A stretch of 33,818 bases of DNA. Source: Saprospiraceae bacterium. GTDB taxonomy: Bacteria; Bacteroidota; Bacteroidia; Chitinophagales; Saprospiraceae. Position 1 is the first letter of the stretch. The number at the start of each line of letters is the position of its first letter. The notes beneath the pieces were generated by a model. It was given only the letters and a program-made list of their open reading frames with translations, was not told the DNA's origin and ran no database searches. The position numbers were made by a program, and so were the translations under genes. Below are positions 31,122 to 33,818 of this stretch, piece by piece. The stretch spans positions 1-33,818 of the forward strand of contig JABFRV010000124.1 in the NCBI GenBank assembly GCA_013140975.1. The letters run 5' to 3'.

Positions 31122-33758
31122 TTACTTATTTATACTATTTTCAATTAAGCTTTTTGCTTCTAAAACAGCTGCTTCAATACCTTCTTTTTTCTTTCCACCG
31201 GCAGTAGCAAAAAACGGCTGACCACCTCCTCCTCCATCAATATGCTTTGAAATTGCACGAATGATATGTGAAGCATTCAAGGATTGGGAACTCACCAATT
31301 CTTCTGTTATATAACACATCAGATTAGGCTTGTCATTATCCTTATACCCTAATACGATCACACAGTGCTCTAGTTCTTTTCCGATTGCATAGATAAGGTT
31401 TTTAGCTGTCTTGGAATCAATATTCTCAATGGAAGTACATAAAACCTTGATACCTTGAATAGAAATAGTTCCTTTTATTAATTCGCCTTTCATTCCCATT
31501 GCCATCTCTCCTTTGATTTCATCAAGTGCTTTTTGCAACTCTTTATTCTGGTCTATAAGGTTCTGGACTTGTTGAGAAAGATCTTTAGGGTTATTTAATA
31601 ATTGTTTTGTCTTGTCAAATTCCTCCAATTGTTGAATAAGCCAATTTTCTGCAGCTGAAGAACTTATTGCTTCAATTCTTCTAACGCCGGCTGCAACAGC
31701 AGACTCTGAAACGATTTTAAAATAACCAATAACTCCGGTTTGTGACACATGACATCCTCCGCATAATTCAACCGAGTAATTGGAATCAAAAGTTATCATT
31801 CTAACTTTTTCCCCATACTTTTCTCCGAACAGCATCATTGCGCCTGATTTTTGCGCCTCTTCTATTGGCACACTTCTTTTTTCGGAAAGCTGAATATTTT
31901 CGCGAATTTTTTCATTGACCAATTTTTCAATAGATTGCAATTCTTCCCTGGTCAATTTTTGAAAATGTGAAAAATCGAAACGCAGATAATCCTGATGCAC
32001 GAGTGATCCTTTTTGCTGAACATGCGTTCCAACAATTTTTCTTAATGCACTATGCAATAAATGTGTAGCCGAATGATTATTCTCAATTAATTTTCTTCTA
32101 TAACCATTGATTGATGCACGAATAGTAGCCGTTAATTTTTGAGGCAATACTTCTGTTATATGCAGAATCAAATCATTTTCTTTTACTGTATCAATTACTT
32201 CAATAGGAGTTCCGTCAAAATACAGAATTCCCTGATCACCTATCTGCCCTCCACCTTCAGGATAAAAAGGTGTAGTATTTAAAACCAATTGATATTTAGT
32301 TTCTCCTTTGGTTTCAATCTGACGCCATCTCAACAATAACGCTTCATCAACTTCATCAACATCATAGCCAACAAATTTCGTTGAACCATCACGAATAATA
32401 TTCCAATCTGAATAAGTCTTTTTTGCATCCGCTCTTGATCGCTCTTTCTGTGCTAACAATGCTTTATCAAATTCTGCTTTATCAACAGTCCAATTTTTTT
32501 CAGCTGCAATTAATTCAGTTAAATCAATTGGAAAACCATACGTGTCATATAATTCAAAAGCGATCTGCCCAGATAATGTATTGTTTTTAACTTCAATATT
32601 ATCGAGCTTTTTCAAACCATCTTCCAGGGTTTTTAAAAATGCATTCTCTTCTTCCCGAATCACTTTTACAATAAACTCAATCTGATTTTTTAATTCCGGA
32701 AAAAAATCTCCCAACTGATTAGACAAGATTGGAACGAGTCTATACATAAAGGGTTCTTTAATATTCAGAAAAGAATAGTAATATCTTACTGCTCTTCTCA
32801 GAATTCTTCTTATAACATAACCTGATCCTGTGTTCGATGGAAGACTCCCATCTGCAATTGTAAAGCATATTGCACGTATATGATCTACGAGTACTCTCAT
32901 TGCGATATCGGACTTTGCTTTTAGATCGTAAGAACCCAAATAGGGTATTCCGCTAAAAGAAGAAATGTATTGGATCATTGGAAAGAAAATATCAGTATCA
33001 TATGTTGCCTTCTTCTTTTGAAGAACCATGCAGAGTCTTTCAAATCCCATACCTGTGTCTACATGGCTTGCTGTCAATGCTACCAATTTTCCGTCTGTTT
33101 TTCTTTCATATTGAATAAACACAAGGTTCCAGATTTCCATTACTTCAGGAACTCCTTGATTTACCAATGCCGCTCCTGATTCATTTGTAAACTCTTCATC
33201 AGGTCGCAGATCGACATGAATTTCTGAACATGGACCGCATGGACCCGATTCTCCCATTTCCCAAAAATTATCCTTTTTACCACAATAGATAATTCTTTCT
33301 TCCGGAACCCATTTTTTCCAAAACTCATAAGCTTCATTGTCTCTTTCCAATCCATCTTTTTCATCTCCACCAAAAACTGTAATAAAGATTCTTTCTTTGT
33401 CCAGCTTATATTCTTCGGTTAATAGTTTCCAAGCAAGAGAGATCGCCTCCTCTTTAAAATAATCTCCAAACGACCAATTCCCAAGCATTTCAAACATTGT
33501 ATGATGCGTCCCATCAGTACCAACCTCTTCCAGATCATTATGCTTTCCGCTCACCCGAAGACATTTTTGAGTATCGGCAACCCTTGTGTACGGCGCCACC
33601 TGATTTCCCAAAAAGTAATCTTTAAACTGATTCATACCTGCATTGGTAAACATCAGTGTGGGGTCATTCTTAACAACAATCGGTGCGCTGGGTACAATCT
33701 TATGTTGGTTACCCTCAAAGAATTGTAAAAATTTTCTTCTAATCTGCCTTGAATCCAT
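31122..33758 (-). CDS. alaS: Alanyl-tRNA synthetase
   Basis: 878 residues, full length. Class II core: TLMFTNAGMNQFKDYF (34-49), the RVSGKHNDLEEVG segment (68-80), FEMLGNWSFGDYF (89-101) and the CGPCSE segment. The editing domain has HSATHLLHSALRK and the zinc site with CGGCHVSQTG. The C-terminal DHHA1/C-Ala part ends GGGGGQPFFATAGG. It charges tRNA-Ala and clears Ser and Gly mischarges. ATG at 33758 (MDSRQIRRKF). It leads a five-gene minus-strand unit with a small membrane protein, an oxidoreductase, a lipoprotein and a sugar transferase at gaps of 2-3 bp or 4-bp overlaps. Its promoter was not recognised in the 60 bp upstream that remain in the window. Confidence 0.97.
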   Translation of the reverse strand: MDSRQIRRKFLQFFEGNQHKIVPSAPIVVKNDPTLMFTNAGMNQFKDYFLGNQVAPYTRVADTQKCLRVSGKHNDLEEVGTDGTHHTMFEMLGNWSFGDYFKEEAISLAWKLLTEEYKLDKERIFITVFGGDEKDGLERDNEAYEFWKKWVPEERIIYCGKKDNFWEMGESGPCGPCSEIHVDLRPDEEFTNESGAALVNQGVPEVMEIWNLVFIQYERKTDGKLVALTASHVDTGMGFERLCMVLQKKKATYDTDIFFPMIQYISSFSGIPYLGSYDLKAKSDIAMRVLVDHIRAICFTIADGSLPSNTGSGYVIRRILRRAVRYYYSFLNIKEPFMYRLVPILSNQLGDFFPELKNQIEFIVKVIREEENAFLKTLEDGLKKLDNIEVKNNTLSGQIAFELYDTYGFPIDLTELIAAEKNWTVDKAEFDKALLAQKERSRADAKKTYSDWNIIRDGSTKFVGYDVDEVDEALLLRWRQIETKGETKYQLVLNTTPFYPEGGGQIGDQGILYFDGTPIEVIDTVKENDLILHITEVLPQKLTATIRASINGYRRKLIENNHSATHLLHSALRKIVGTHVQQKGSLVHQDYLRFDFSHFQKLTREELQSIEKLVNEKIRENIQLSEKRSVPIEEAQKSGAMMLFGEKYGEKVRMITFDSNYSVELCGGCHVSQTGVIGYFKIVSESAVAAGVRRIEAISSSAAENWLIQQLEEFDKTKQLLNNPKDLSQQVQNLIDQNKELQKALDEIKGEMAMGMKGELIKGTISIQGIKVLCTSIENIDSKTAKNLIYAIGKELEHCVIVLGYKDNDKPNLMCYITEELVSSQSLNASHIIRAISKHIDGGGGGQPFFATAGGKKKEGIEAAVLEAKSLIENSINK

Positions 33759-33818
33759 GATTCTGTTTTTCGAATTTCTTTAATCTGTTAAATTTCGAAC
33801 TACTTATATATTTAAAAT

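Noticed and set aside
33770-33800. Two TTCGAA sites flanking AT-rich DNA upstream of alaS
   Set aside because: The arms match imperfectly once extended, no -7 box lies beside them, and there is no tRNA-sensing leader structure such as a T-box.

Overview
The window looks like a chromosome segment of a Bacteroidota bacterium (broad Cytophagia/Saprospiria/Chitinophagia type; I cannot place it more finely). Reasons: low-GC DNA, many promoters with the Bacteroidota -7 box TAnnTTTG, frequent TTG/GTG starts, lipoproteins with short lipoboxes, the gliding ABC transporter genes gldA-gldF-gldG, the ftsX-DUF3098-uppP-truB order known from this phylum, and a stand-alone pdhB. No tRNA, rRNA, CRISPR array, transposase or integrase was seen.

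Layout. 1-2514 (minus): a three-gene unit of arginine deiminase-type enzyme, hotdog thioesterase and a YihY/BrkB membrane protein; the last is frameshifted and runs off the left edge. 2667-4358 (minus): an amidohydrolase lipoprotein. 4357-5839 (plus): a polyprenyl diphosphate synthase and a small lipoprotein; the synthase and amidohydrolase start codons overlap head to head in one CATG. 5977-14355 (plus): a tight run of ftsX, DUF3098, uppP, truB, gldA, gldF, gldG, a DUF4340 protein and a zinc phospholipase C/S1-P1-like enzyme, mixing cell envelope, tRNA modification and gliding functions. 14356-16314 (minus): an LTA-synthase-like sulfatase-fold membrane enzyme. 16529-18007 (plus): a GT39-like glycosyltransferase.

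18008-26527 is a more accessory plus-strand block. It begins with about 430 bp holding two apparent gene fossils, followed by a TonB-C-like lipoprotein plus a TPR protein. Next comes a sulfur module: TSUP exporter, persulfide-dioxygenase/double-rhodanese fusion, single rhodanese and TPMT-family methyltransferase. After it lie a DUF3667 zinc-ribbon membrane protein, a kelch-like lipoprotein, a retropepsin-like protein and a DUF2200 protein.

26600-33758 (minus): pdhB as its own unit, then a five-gene unit starting at alaS and continuing through a small membrane protein, a Gfo/Idh/MocA oxidoreductase, a lipoprotein and a polyprenyl-phosphate sugar transferase (surface polysaccharide initiation).

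The observation I rate highest is in the sulfur module. Its two promoters (before the TSUP gene and before the dioxygenase fusion) carry matching 16-bp elements of the form TGTAACnAAnGTnAC. Each is centred 29.5 bp upstream of the first base of a TAnnTTTG box, close to the -41.5 position of a class II CRP/FNR-type activator. No regulator gene of that family is in the window. Other points: the yihY frameshift, heptanucleotide tandem repeats at two gene ends, a recurring near-leaderless promoter layout, and the decayed genes at 18172-18449.
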